Of a stretch of 64,000 nucleotides of DNA, positions 41,666 through 52,154 are shown in pieces. Below the pieces are notes generated by a model. The model ran no database searches. It was given only the letters and a program-made list of their open reading frames with translations, and was not told the origin of the DNA. Both the position numbers and the translations under genes were made by a program. Source of the stretch: Trichomonas vaginalis G3 (taxonomy: Eukaryota > Parabasalia > Trichomonadida > Trichomonadidae); contig NC_067204.1 in the NCBI RefSeq assembly GCF_026262505.1, forward strand, positions 23,591,300 to 23,655,299, written 5' to 3'. Numbering within the stretch: position 1 is the first letter of the stretch; every line of letters starts with the position of its first letter.

Positions 41666-43814
41666 ATGCCCCCATATAGATGGATAGAAAGTCTGCTAGA
41701 ATAAAAGCAGAGTTACAAAGATATGGTTGGAGAGTTTCGAAGAATTTTAAATATAGGAAGGGAAGACCCATAAAAGTCTATGACAAATTGTCTGGTCTTC
41801 GCTACGAAATGGATTTGGAAACAGCACGTGCCAATTATCCAAACAGGACTAGAGAGGTTAGAAGAAGAACGTCTTATGGACATGCCTTTCGATGTTAGTG
41901 AACCTCAAGTTGAAGGACACGACGGCTTTGCCAGATTCTACTGGAAACATGACGAAACAATTGCATCCTTTGAGAAGGAAAAAAGGAAAGGTGAAGACGC
42001 ACATGCTCCCATGGAAAGAACAAGATATGCATATGAAAAGTATCGTGAAGTTAGAAGCAAATTACATCTGGTCGAACCTTTACAGTAAACTTTGACGAAG
42101 GAAAGAACAAAGAAGGCTTTCATGGGTGTACTTGCTGCCATACAAGACGGAAATAAGAAAGGACACAATCTCAGATTGACCATAACAGATTTGGATGGTC
42201 ACATTTACTATGCACTGGCAATGAACAAACAGCCGCAAAACTTTCTTGACGCTTTCAAGACTACAAAGAGAGAACAAATGGTTGACTCCGACTCAGACAT
42301 TTTGAATGCAACTGAAGGAATTGCAAGTGTCAAGTTCGAATGGTACCAACCTAACCCTCAAGCAGTCAGACAACATGCTGGATACTTCCCCTTCATAAAT
42401 AAGTCTGACATTGACTTGACAAGGTATGGAATTTACAATTCAATTGAAACAATTGTCAACGAACCTTGCATTCTTACATGTCTCAGGAACTCTGGTCTTG
42501 TTACAGATGAGAAGATGAAGTATCTGAGTCATGTGTGAAGACAAGGTACATTCTCAGAGGTCAATTGGCAAAAATTGCACCGTTGGCAAATGTCAATATC
42601 CGAGTCAACATACCTACAGCTAAAGGTTCTCACATGACGACTATTTGTTGACAAAGACTTACCATGGTTGAAGATTGTAATTGTCCACAACCACTTCATG
42701 TTGAACAAAAGTCTTACAAACCCATTCTTTGGTAAAGTAAGTGCAACATTGTCAGAGCTGTAAACATTCTTTTCGAGAAAGGTTTGTTTGGAACCAATTC
42801 CAGATGACAAGCTTACAGAAAGTTTGTACCAAAAGACGAAAACAAACTTTTCATTGTTAGCAAGACCAAAAGTTGTTCCAGACAAAGTTCTAGTACAAAA
42901 GAAGTACACAGTTCCACAAGGGGTTGGTATGTTCGGATACCAACCTGAACCAGAAGAACTTCAATGAGGTTGCAAGAACTTCAAGATGCTATAAACAAAC
43001 TTCCATTGAGACATCCAATTGACGTCAAATTGTATTGGAGAGCATCTGAGTTAGGTCAGAAGGTTTTATATGAAACAGGTTGCTTCGACGATGTTTATGA
43101 GATAACAGGAGAAGTTTCTCAGAAGATAAGAGACTCACTTGAATTTCCACCAAACTGGACCAATTGGTTGCGACAAGTTCGACTCAGATGAAAAGATATA
43201 CTATGTCGACCTTAACGCTGCATACATGAGGTTTGTCCAATATATTCGACTGGAATTCCAAACGAAGATGGTGAGTTCCCGGGAAGGAACTATACAGTTG
43301 GAAAAGTCATACAACAACTGTATGATATTAGGAAAGCTTCAAACCCCCAAACTTGCAATGACACTCAAATTGCTTATGAATTCGACATGGGGATATTCCA
43401 TTAAGAAACCTCAAGAGATGAAGAGTAAACATTATGAGAAGGTCGACAACTTTGTTGAAAGGTTTTCTCCTTTTGTTTTGAAGTACGAATTCACTCAGGT
43501 CAAATGGCTTAGTAACCACATTAAAACCTATTGTCGAATATTGGTCTTACCCTCAGTTCGCAAAGGCAGTCCTTGACAACTACAACAAATTCTTCTCCGA
43601 AGTCAAATCCAAAGTGAAGGTTTACTATGAGAACATTGACGCACTCATGACGAACGAAGAAGGCTATAACAAACTCATTGAAATGGGAATGGTCGGTGAA
43701 AAGATGGGCTGTTTTAAGCTAGATAAGGTATTTTCCGAAGTTCATGTAATATCGAAAAGGAAATATTGGGGCATACTTGAAGACGGCACAAAAATAAAAC
43801 ATCGCATGAAATAA
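41666..43814 (+). pseudogene. polB: B-family DNA polymerase of element C (different lineage from A and B)
   Basis: The start is basic (MPPYRWI, then ARIKAELQRYGWRVS). Recognisable palm motifs are YVDLNAAYM near 43200 (motif A), TLKLLMNSTWGYSI near 43370 (motif B) and YENIDALMT near 43630 (motif C position). These differ from DFNSLYPS, LNGSYGY and DTDS in A and B, so this is another branch of B-family polymerases. The exonuclease region is poorly preserved and the region is shorter than in B. It is heavily broken, with about ten breaks. Confidence 0.68.
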
Positions 43815-43962
43815 AAAATTTATTTTTTAAAAAGTGACATTTTTTAAATTTATTTGAAATGTACGCTGATTTGTTTGGAGAAGACCGTTGGAAACTTGTT
43901 TGTTAGATGAGAAATATGAAATGGCATACCATTTTAAAACAATATATTTTTACATATATTAA
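43815..43962. other. Short spacer with a tiny gene remnant
   Basis: AT-rich leader DNA and a short remnant starting MYADLFGEDRWK at 43860. Nothing else is seen. Confidence 0.35.
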
Positions 43963-44861
43963 ATGCTTCGGTTGAAAAACAAAGAACAAAAGTAGCAGAT
44001 TACAAACCGTTAGACTATATCTTTACAAATGCTGGTAGGACTATTTCAGATGAAGAAATTTCATCCCGAGCATACAGGTTTGACTATCCAATTCGTTGGC
44101 TTCAAGTCCTTCAGATGCAAAGGCAATAGGATTTAGAAGAGTTTTGTTTTCAAATAGAACTAACGCATTTATGTTCGCAGTATATTTTCATGGGCAGTAT
44201 GAAGGTTCTGATGGTCTAATAGACAAATTTGACGAAATGAGAATCTTTACAGTTCGTTCAGACGAAAGTCTTGAGAAAACTCTAAATGACTTTCAAACTC
44301 AAATGAACAAATATTATTGGGAATTTCAAAAAAATACGACTCTTTACTAAATGGAACATACTATCTGAAACTAGAATATGACAAGATGAACTCCACCGTT
44401 TCATTTCAAAAGATTGAAATTAACCCTCCAAGAGATACAGAGTTTTTATTTGGGAAGTAGACAAACGTTCTTGGGCACAATTTCTTCGGTTACTAAACCA
44501 GAACGAACCATTACCACCAGATGGTCCATTTAAATTTATACTTCCACCAGCAGAATTTGATGGTTTATAGAAACGTGTTTGACCCTCAAAATGTTATGTG
44601 TCATGCAAGTTTCAGTTCAAGCACAATAGTTTTCTATGTATTGGTAAGGACTTTTATGACTTGCTTCTAAATTCTACGAACCATCTAGTAACAGTTTCTC
44701 TGACTTTCAGTTTGGTTCACAACAAATGGTGTGCAACATATTATCCATTGTACTATGACTTTTATCTCGAATTGTCTTTCATATATAACTACGGAAAAGT
44801 GCTGAAAAAAGTATTGAATGTGAAGATATTAGAAAATAACATTTTTTTTCTAACATCGTAG
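43963..44861 (+). pseudogene. Unknown structural-type gene of C, copy 2
   Basis: A diverged relative of 36894-37743: it shares PLDYIFTN/PLDELFTN, YRFDYPIRWL, AIGFRRVLF and a C-terminal DFYLELSFIYNY. It is on the opposite strand to copy 1 and about 7 kb away, so the duplication is not tandem. The function is unknown. It is broken, with about six breaks. Confidence 0.5.
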
Positions 44862-44930
44862 AAAACTCATGAAAACAATTTATTTTTGACACTTTCACAA
44901 AAAACATAAAAGTGAGTTAAAATGAGATGT

Positions 44931-45295
44931 TTACTGAACTGGCTGAATGTCGCCTTCTGAGGTTATGTAGAACGGCTGACCCGAGAAGTGGAACAGTGCT
45001 CTGAGAATTTGTATAATTCGTGGAATTGGACTCTCTCTGTTTGGAAGTTGTATCCAAGGACGCTTGGCAAAGAACTTGAGAAGAGCTCTTTCTTTATCTT
45101 CTTTATGTCGTCTACAGGAGTGTTTCTGGGTATTTGAATTGGAATTCCGGTTTCAATTTCGATTTTCAGCGCACCTCTTCCAGACAACCAGAAGCCGAGG
45201 GACTTGTTGGCTTTGTCCTTGCCCAAGTACTGCTTAACAACTTCATTTATCTCTATAAGGTAAATTGCCTCATCTAATGGCTCGATGTTGTCCAT
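44931..45295 (-). pseudogene. Unknown small gene divergent from the Pro-rich gene
   Basis: Starts MDNIEPLDEAIYLIEINEVV, a helical opening, then a compact part with KSLGFWLSGRGALKIEIET and TPVDDIKKIKKELF. No family is recognised. Its start is separated from that of the divergent Pro-rich gene by the 22-bp repeat array, which may control both. About one break near the end. Confidence 0.45.
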
Positions 45296-45299
45296 TGTT

Positions 45300-45670
45300 C
45301 TGTTCAGAACTAGTCTTTACTTTTTCAGAACAATACTTGTACTGTTTCAGAACAAGACTTGAAACTTTTCAGAACAAATTTCCCGTAAAAGCTCTCAATT
45401 TGTGAGAAAAAATTTTCTGTTTCAGAACATACTTGTACTTTTTCAGAACAATACTTGTACTGTTTCAGAACAATACTTGTACTGTTTCAGAACAAGACTT
45501 GTACTGTTTCAGAACAAGACTTGTACTGTTTCAGAACAAGACTTGTACTGTTTCAGAACAATATTTGTACTGTTTCAGAACAATATTTGTACTGTTTCAG
45601 AACAAGACTTGCACTGCTTCAGAACAATATTTGTACTGCTTCAGAACAATATTTGTACTGTTTCAGAACA
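45300..45670. repeat. 22-bp iteron array between divergent genes
   Basis: The unit TTTCAGAACAAGACTTGTAC (plus TG) recurs about fifteen times with period 22 bp and small changes (AATACTTG, AATATTTG). One wider gap occurs near 45375-45420. The array ends exactly at the ATG of the gene at 45671 and starts right after the start of the minus-strand gene at 45295. The frames it opens are side effects of the repeat. Confidence 0.85.
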
Positions 45671-45994
45671 ATGTCCGACGTACCACCAACCGAGTCCATT
45701 CCCAAACCAGAGGAACCTAAAGCACCAGCCCCTGCACCTCAGTTCCAGCAAGTACCTCCGAATTACTACCAATTTCCACCTCAAGGTTACTACCCACCAC
45801 AAGGCTTCCCGAACTACCCTCCTCAGCCTATGCCTTACTTCCCCAACCCTTGGATGTTCCAGCAAGCTCCACCCCAGCAATTCCAATCTCAGTCCAAGAG
45901 AGACCAAGACTTCGAAGAAGGTCTGAACCGCTTACGCAAAGAGTATGCTACAGCTCCAATTGAGAGAAAGTTGTTCCCGGACCAAAAAATATAA
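45671..45994 (+). CDS. Pro/Gln-rich small protein of element C
   Basis: An open gene of 107 residues; the ATG at 45671 follows directly on the last iteron. The product is rich in Pro, Gln, Tyr and Phe (NYYQFPPQGYYPPQGF and like stretches), then a short charged helix (KRDQDFEEGLNRLRKEY) and a basic end. It is probably unfolded over most of its length. No family or function is claimed. Confidence 0.55.
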   Translation: MSDVPPTESIPKPEEPKAPAPAPQFQQVPPNYYQFPPQGYYPPQGFPNYPPQPMPYFPNPWMFQQAPPQQFQSQSKRDQDFEEGLNRLRKEYATAPIERKLFPDQKI

Positions 45995-46068
45995 TTTAGG
46001 TGAAGAGGTGAGATTTCACCTCTTTTTTCACCTGTTTTTTCACCCTCTTGAATTTTCATGAATTTTAT
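45985..46068 (+). repeat. Dispersed palindromic repeat, copy 1
   Basis: AATATAATTTAGGTGAAG, then the palindrome GAGGTGA-gatt-TCACCTC, then TTTTTTCACC runs. Further copies: 46395-46475 (same direction), and 47489-47556, 47661-47731 and 48075-48142 (inverted). The copies sit at the borders of KilA-N and neighbour gene pieces. Confidence 0.8.
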
Positions 46069-46089
46069 ATATTAATGTTTTCGTTAAGC

Positions 46090-46409
46090 CACTTTGTGCC
46101 GTCATTCAGTCAGTCAGTTTAGGAAAGACTTTAGAAAGTTGTTGGAAAATAAGTCCTGGGAAGAGTATTATAAGGCATTTTGTGAAGAATATAGCAACCG
46201 CCGGAATTCAGACGGTTGCTTTTTATACAAAATTCATGCAGGAAATTCTTGAGTTTTGGTTGAAAGAATACGGTGGAGCCAAAAGTGGCTCGACCTCAAA
46301 ACAAGCATTTTATGAGCTTACAAAGGGTGTTATGAATGAATTCAAATGTATTTACATACATCCTGACCTCGTTCATTTTGTTGCTGAATTCAGCAAAAAT
46401 ATAATTTAG
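46090..46409 (+). pseudogene. KilA-N domain gene fragment 1
   Basis: A middle-to-C-terminal KilA-N pattern is seen: an aromatic EFWLKEYGG, a Ser/Thr turn and the ending CIYIHPDLVHFVAEFS, the IHPxLxxxIAxW-type signature of this DNA-binding domain. It is bordered on both sides by the palindromic repeat. It is broken, with about two breaks. Confidence 0.5.
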
Positions 46410-46475
46410 GTGAAGAGGTGAGATTTCACCTCTTTTTTCACCTGTTTTTTCACCCTCTTGAATTTTCATGAATTT
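46395..46475 (+). repeat. Dispersed palindromic repeat, copy 2
   Basis: Nearly identical to copy 1 over its whole length. It is followed by the leader CTTAAGATAGAAAAAATAAAG that also precedes the KilA-N gene at 48240. Confidence 0.8.
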
Positions 46476-46544
46476 CCTTAAGATAGAAAAAATAAAGTTA
46501 GTTTTATTTTTATTTATTTTTTTATTTTGTATGTAAGAACAGAT

Positions 46545-47483
46545 ATGTCAACAATCGGCACAACAACAATTCAAACAACTACAGCACCAAACTCGTTAGT
46601 CATGAATCCAACATCTATGTTAGTAGAAATGAAAAGCTTCATTCCTTCTTCATATACTTTCGAAACAGAAATACAAAGAATAAAGCAGGAACTTTTAACA
46701 AGTAATTTAGACTGTAGTGCGAAAGATGAAACAAATGAACAGTATCTTTATGAAATGGAGGACCTCATCGACCATTTGCCTAAACTACCTGAAATTCAGC
46801 AGCAAAAACTAACTATTCCTGAATTCGACGAAATTGAAGTCAAAGCAACTGACTCAGTAGAAATAAAGAAGTTCATACGAAAGGTAAATTATGAATTCCT
46901 TGGTTTTCATTGCAACCATAAAGTTATGGACAAAGATTGCGACATGGTATATAAGAACATCTCTGACATATATAAATCTGGGGAGTTTAAGACATACGAC
47001 AACTTTGTTTCATTAGCTGCAAAATGTGTATGGCAGATAAGAGATAAAGATAGAAGAGGTAAGGTATGGAATGAACAGATAAAACCAACTGCTTCAGATT
47101 TAAAGAAAACCATTGACGCCTTGGTTGTTTTAGCAGGTAAGGTTTCAGAATATAACGCAAAAATGAACCCGCAATGTTCTAAATGTAAAGCAGCAATGAG
47201 GAAATATAACTACTCAGTCAAAGAGATAGAACGTATGAGAAACGACTATGCAGATTTAAAGAAAGAAGCAGAGAAGCCGGTAGAAAATAAAATGGACATG
47301 TTAGAATTTCTGAACAAAAACTATCCAACTGCTGACGATTTCCTTCTATCTGACGTCAAGAAGAAGTATAAAGAAACTTTCGGTATCGTTAAAACATTCG
47401 ATGTACTAAAAGAAGAAATAGAAGCTACGAAATTGTTTAGGATTTCAAATATACATCGTACAATTCATGTAAAACGCTTATAA
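46545..47483 (+). CDS. Unknown helical protein with C-terminal winged-helix-like module
   Basis: An open gene of 312 residues; the ATG at 46545 is chosen because the same leader and MSTT/MSTI start recur at 48240. Features: Thr-rich start; helical middle; a Cys pair CSKCKAAM near residue 210 (with CNHKVMDKDCD near 125, a possible metal site); a charged coiled coil; and a C-terminal 60-residue module (FLNKNYPTADDFLLSDVKKK ... TIHVKRL) that looks like a small helix-turn-helix. The last 30 codons are duplicated at 47983-48072. DNA binding is inferred. Confidence 0.55.
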   Translation: MSTIGTTTIQTTTAPNSLVMNPTSMLVEMKSFIPSSYTFETEIQRIKQELLTSNLDCSAKDETNEQYLYEMEDLIDHLPKLPEIQQQKLTIPEFDEIEVKATDSVEIKKFIRKVNYEFLGFHCNHKVMDKDCDMVYKNISDIYKSGEFKTYDNFVSLAAKCVWQIRDKDRRGKVWNEQIKPTASDLKKTIDALVVLAGKVSEYNAKMNPQCSKCKAAMRKYNYSVKEIERMRNDYADLKKEAEKPVENKMDMLEFLNKNYPTADDFLLSDVKKKYKETFGIVKTFDVLKEEIEATKLFRISNIHRTIHVKRL

Positions 47484-47488
47484 AATAA

Positions 47489-47731
47489 CTGAGGTGAAAA
47501 ACAGGTGAGAAAACGGGTGAGATCTCACCTCTTCACCTAAAATATATTTTTATTGAATTCAGCAACAAAATTCTGAGTAAAATGGCATATGGCTTGTGTC
47601 AAACCGTTGAGTTTTCACAAAATTTAAAAAATAACGTTTACCATGTAAAACGTTTATAAAATAACTGGGGTGAAAAATTAGGTGAAAAAAGAGGTGAAAT
47701 CTCACCTCTTCACCTAAATTATATTTTTGCT
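47489..47731 (-). repeat. Dispersed palindromic repeat, inverted copies 3 and 4
   Basis: Two inverted copies (47489-47556 and 47661-47731) separated by about 105 bp with no gene; a repeated AAAACG(C/T)TTATAAAATAACTG word precedes both. Confidence 0.75.
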
Positions 47732-47736
47732 GAAAA

Positions 47737-48072
47737 ATGACCAAAAATCATGAATTTCCTCATATGCTTGCTTCCCTCGGAAAACCGAGAGAAGAGATTC
47801 CGTACGAAAATCGCAAGAATTTGGCTCCTGGTTTGAGAGGATATTATGTACATAGACTTCTTGTAAATGCTGTTGCAATGTGGGCTTCACCTCGTTATGC
47901 TTGGTATATTTACAGACTTCTTGACGAAATTCATAGACAAGAACGTGAAGAGATGGAAAACAAGCTTGAAGCATTGTTATAACATTCGATGTACTAAAAG
48001 AAGAAATAGAAGCTACGAAACTGTTTAGGATTTCAAATATACATCGTACAATTCATGTTAAACGCTTATAAA
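47737..48072 (+). pseudogene. KilA-N gene fragment 2 joined to a copied 3' tail
   Basis: The first part (to 47982) has the KilA-N ending NLAPGLRGYYVHRLLVNAVA followed by MWASPRYAWYIYRLLDEI, then a charged helix. Directly after it, 47983-48072 repeats the 3' end of the gene at 46545-47483 with a few changes. This is a patchwork of two neighbouring genes. It starts right after an inverted palindromic repeat. Likely broken as a gene. Confidence 0.6.
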
Positions 48073-48074
48073 AT

Positions 48075-48142
48075 AACTGGGGTAGAAATGAGGTGAAAAA
48101 ACAGGTGAAATCTCACCTCTTCACCTAAATTATATTTTTATT
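48075..48142 (-). repeat. Dispersed palindromic repeat, inverted copy 5
   Basis: Another inverted copy, followed by GAATTCAGCA and the leader that precedes the next KilA-N gene. Confidence 0.75.
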
Positions 48143-48239
48143 GAATTCAGCACAAAAATCATGAATTTCCTTAAGATAGAAAAAATAAAGTTAGTTTTAT
48201 TTTTATTTATTTTTTTATTTTGTATGTAAAGACAGATAT

Positions 48240-48748
48240 GTCAACAACAGAGAAACACAACAACAGTTATAGTCCATGAAGCTATAAATGAAGAATACGA
48301 GTACATACAGTTTAACAAACAACTCCGTCTCATTCGTTCAGTCAAAGACGATATGTACCAAAGGCAAAGTATTTTGACAGCATGTTATGCTCCAGATACT
48401 AAGCTTCCTAAAGACTGGTTTAGGAACCAAAGCACACAAGAACTTTTGAGCGAAGCACAGCGAGACATACTTTTTTCTGAAAACAGTGAAGAACAGCGAG
48501 TAGGTATAAAACCCCAGTCGCCAAAACTCTATGAAAATCGTGAAAAATTGCCAAACGGTTTGAGAGGATATTATGTACATAGACTTCTTGTAAGCAAATG
48601 TGGGCTTACCGTCGTTGCTTGTATATTTACAGATCTCTTGACGAAATTCATAGACAACGTGAAGAAATGGAAAACAAGCTTGAAGCAAAAGACAAAAGCA
48701 TTCAGAAAGAATACCACGTTCGGTACAAAGAAAGGAAAAGAACTATAA
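48240..48748 (+). pseudogene. KilA-N domain gene 3 (most complete)
   Basis: The start MSTTE follows the same 75-bp leader as the gene at 46545. A fuller KilA-N domain is visible: ILTACYAPDTKLPKDWFRN, a STQELL turn and NGLRGYYVHRLLV. KilA-N proteins are DNA-binding proteins of phages and large DNA viruses. It is broken, with about two or three breaks. 48749-49080 downstream holds only decayed traces. Confidence 0.62.
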
Positions 48749-49080
48749 GTATATGATTTATACAAAGATGGAAATGAGAAGACAGAGATAAGGTTATGTT
48801 GCATTTAGTCAGAAGAAAACAACAAAGCTTTTACGAACCTTGCTAAGATTTACAAATCTGACAGAAATTGGTTCTATCGCGGAAACTTACCGATTTCATG
48901 ACCCCAAATGAAGAATGTGAAACAAATAGTTCAAGATACGTTACCTCAAACACACTATGATATGAAAGGTTGTACAATTTTTACCTTCAACGAAGACTTA
49001 TCGTAACTGAAAGAAAAAAATAACAGAGTATTTTGACAACTTCAAAACAAGTAGGGTAGATGACCATTTATTTTTTCAAG
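48749..49080. other. Decayed stretch without a clear gene
   Basis: Short coding-like traces on the plus strand after KilA-N gene 3, probably its former 3' part or a lost neighbour. Nothing recognisable. Confidence 0.4.
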
Positions 49081-49951
49081 CTTGACTTTATTACAATTTG
49101 AACTTTGTTTGCGTAGATATGAATTCTGAAAGAAGTATGAGGGTCTTGTATGACTTTGTACTTCTCCCATAGTTCATGTCTGTCAAACTTACCTGCCATG
49201 GACTCTTTCATAAAGTTCCATGAAATCGTCTTCGACAATCCGGGGAAAAGTATATGTCAGTTAAGTATTCTTTTAACATCCTTACTTAAACTCTTTGCTG
49301 TCTGTACACAAATGAACTGAGATGTAAGTGTCTGAGCTTCTTAAGAATTCGACACATGTCTTGTTCTCTATTTCTTTAACAAAGGATGAGAGGAAATCAT
49401 CTAAGATAAGAAGACATCTATGAGGGTAAGTCTTCCAATCGTAAGATTGCAATTTCTTCGAAATGTATTCTATCTCTTTCTGTTTGTTTCTGAAGTGTTT
49501 CTTCTCCTAATATTCTCTGCATTTCCTCATTTGGGTCTTTAAAACTTAGAATTTATATACTATTTATAGCATTGTACTTCAAAACTCTTCTTTGGTACTT
49601 CTTTATCCAATCTAACAACTCAGTATCCTTTATACATACTAAACTTAGACTTCTTTATAATATCTTTGAACGATTGACGGTTTGGGTCAAATTAACCAGA
49701 AGTGCGAACAAATAACAACTAACTCAAGAATGGGTTCTTCTCATCTAGTTCTTGTTGTTGTGAGCGCCATTTTAAGATAAGTGAAAGTCTTACCAGACCC
49801 AGGTGGTGCAATTAGACCTTTATCACCATTCTGAGCAAATAAGAAACTTGTATGGTATAGGCTTTATCTGAGCATTTTCTAACTTCCTCTTGTTCTTGTT
49901 TAAAACATTCTCAAATTTTTTGTCAATGTCAGCAACCTTTTTTTCTAACAT
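49081..49951 (-). pseudogene. Packaging ATPase of element C
   Basis: A glycine-rich Walker A loop of the APPGSGKTF type is read near 49800, and a hydrophobic LLILDDF Walker B near 49410, both on the minus strand at a spacing close to that in Polinton B's ATPase. The start at 49951 opens MLEKKVADID, a short helix. It is heavily decayed, with about eight breaks. Confidence 0.6.
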
Positions 49952-49989
49952 ATTTTTAGAAAAATTAAAATTTTTATCTTTAAGAAAAA

Positions 49990-50438
49990 TGTCTAGCGAT
50001 TTCGCTCATCTATATTCGAGACAAGCTTTTCGACAGCAAAACATCTGTCCCACCATAAAATCTTACATAGTGTAAACAAGAAGGTGAATTTGTTCTAAAG
50101 TTCTGTTTTCTGGGAATATGACAAGAACATAAAACATTACAAAGAGCAGTCTTAAAAATTGTCAATGACAGACTTGTTGACAGAGATGACGCCGATTGGA
50201 AAGATGAAGTCAAACAAAGTTTCTTAGAATGCAAAGAAGACACATGCGCTGTTCTTGAAGATGAAATAGAAAACAGAATAGATGAGCTATTAAAGGACAA
50301 AGAACTTTTACATAAATATAGTTGCGCAAATTTGACATAATCCACCAGAAGAAGAAAAGAGAAAAGAAAGAAAAGAAAGTAGAAGAAGAGAAGAAAGAAC
50401 CTGAAGCAAGTCAGAAGAAAAAGAAATTTGACATGTAA
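49990..50438 (+). pseudogene. Unknown gene of element C
   Basis: Starts MSSDFAHLYSRQAFRQQN; later parts are acidic and helical (CAVLEDEIENRIDELLKD) with a Lys/Glu-rich end. It is divergent from the ATPase. No family is recognised. It is broken, with about three breaks. Confidence 0.4.
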
Positions 50439-50453
50439 AAATAAAATTTTATT

Positions 50454-50871
50454 TTAGAACATTTCTGGGTCAATGTCAATGTTCTCTTCCTCTTTAGGAG
50501 TAAACACTGGCTTAGACTCTAAAATCTTTTTACCCATTTACCTTGAACTTCTACAACTTTAGACTCATAATATTCATAGTCGTCTGTTTTCTTTGGTTCA
50601 TAAGGTATAACAAGTTTTGTATGCTTTGCCTTCTTTAAGGTTTGAGAACTTTCTGTCAAAACTTTCTTTGACTGTTAACAACCTTCTATGTCTAAGTCTT
50701 CAAATTTCGCACCATTTTTAGTCACAATTAGCAAACTTTAACTGTTCGATGTTCCAAACTTTGCTGAATGAAGACTTTTCAAAATGGTAGAAGTAACATT
50801 CAAATATGTGAATGGGTCTAGTTCTTCTTTAAGTCCTGACATGTACTTGTTACCGAGATGAATTTTGCCAT
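50454..50871 (-). pseudogene. Unknown small gene downstream of primase-helicase in C
   Basis: A decayed coding stretch with a charged C-terminal part (KKTDDYEYYESKVVEV, then an acidic end). Its position beyond the helicase on the same strand is the only context. The function is unknown. It is broken, with about three breaks. Confidence 0.35.
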
Positions 50872-50909
50872 TTTTTCTATCGGATAAAAAAATATTTTTT
50901 TAAATTTAC

Positions 50910-52127
50910 TCAGAAAAATTTTCTTTGTATATACACCATTCTGAACATCTAAAAGACTTTTGAACTTTGCCAAGAATGTACGTTTAGAAGCTGCCATATA
51001 ACATATTCTTGACAATTTGTTTATATTCATCAATAAGACCTTCATCTAAGACACAAAGTCAGTGTTCATCTATGAACAGTTCATATACACTCTTGTTTGC
51101 TTCTAACAATGTTTGTCTTCTTCGGTATGTGGAATTTGTCTTGGATTGAACTTAGAAATATCTAATGTCATGAAATATGAGAACAAGTGGTGTAAAAGTC
51201 AGATGTCAAAGTTTCTGCTAAGTCGTCAAAATATTCTGTTCTTGCATATGAGAATCTGACGTCTGACAACTACATTCTTCTGTCAGAACTTTCTAACTTC
51301 ATCGGAACAGCATTGTTTTAAACCATAATGAAGTTTGCAACATTTTCACAAACTCTTTGGTCTTTATACTTTCTTTCAAACAACTCCAATTTGTCTGTTA
51401 TAAGACTCTTCAAAGCATCTGAGTTTAAAACTTTTTGTGTATTATACTTTGAAGTTCATTGCAAACTATAAGTTTCATATTCTCTGTTTGAGGAGTTAAA
51501 CTTGCCACAGATGTTTTTCTAAGTTTGTCATATTCGGGTTCGAATAGCCCTTTAACAGTTTGCACAAGATATCTGTAAGAATGTGTTCTTCCTGTTCCTT
51601 GTTTTCCAATTTATAATGAGAGCAGTTTCATTCTTAGCACTTGGATGTTGTAAGATGTTTGCAAAACCAACATAAGATATACTCATAAACCTTTTCGTTT
51701 CCATTGCATATAATTTTCTTTGACATGGTCTAACCAAGCTTCTATAATATTTCTTTCCATTCTACTTGTTCATATTTATATCCAGTGAAGATAGAATAGA
51801 AGTTTGGAGAAGGTGTATAGAACTTTATACCTCGAACTGAAAAATCTTCTAACTTTGACAATAAGATATCTCAAGCATCTAACATCTTCATTCCAACTTG
51901 TACAACTTTATTTTCTTAAGTTTCTGTCTACATTCTTGTTCAGACACTATTGTTGCTCTTGGTTTTTTAAGACAACATCCCATTCTTTCATGACATAAAT
52001 TCTGGGGCAGAGTCAACATAAATGACTAAACGTTTCAAATTCTCGACTGCTTTGTTATAGTCTCTAAATGAACATATATTCTGAATGCTTGGAAGTCATA
52101 AAAATCTGAAACATCTATTCTGTACAT
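50910..52127 (-). pseudogene. Primase-helicase of element C, strongly decayed
   Basis: Helicase traces match the Polinton B protein: SYVGFANILQHPSAKNETAL corresponds to the segment before the Walker A loop in B (WIASMIQHPGIKNETAI), and an N-FIMV-type sensor strand follows. The primase part at the start is hardly readable. The element lacks the inverted 119-bp repeats seen around the B gene. About ten breaks. Confidence 0.6.
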
Positions 52128-52154
52128 TTTTATAAAAATAAAAAATAAATATTT

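Noticed and set aside
42092-43814. Separate small genes in the polymerase region of element C
   Set aside because: The pieces share strand and composition and include polymerase motifs in the right order, so they are treated as one decayed gene.
45402-45660. Three overlapping open frames rich in CFRTxLVLFQN and similar
   Set aside because: All are read-through of the 22-bp iterons; the real start of the downstream gene is the ATG at 45671.
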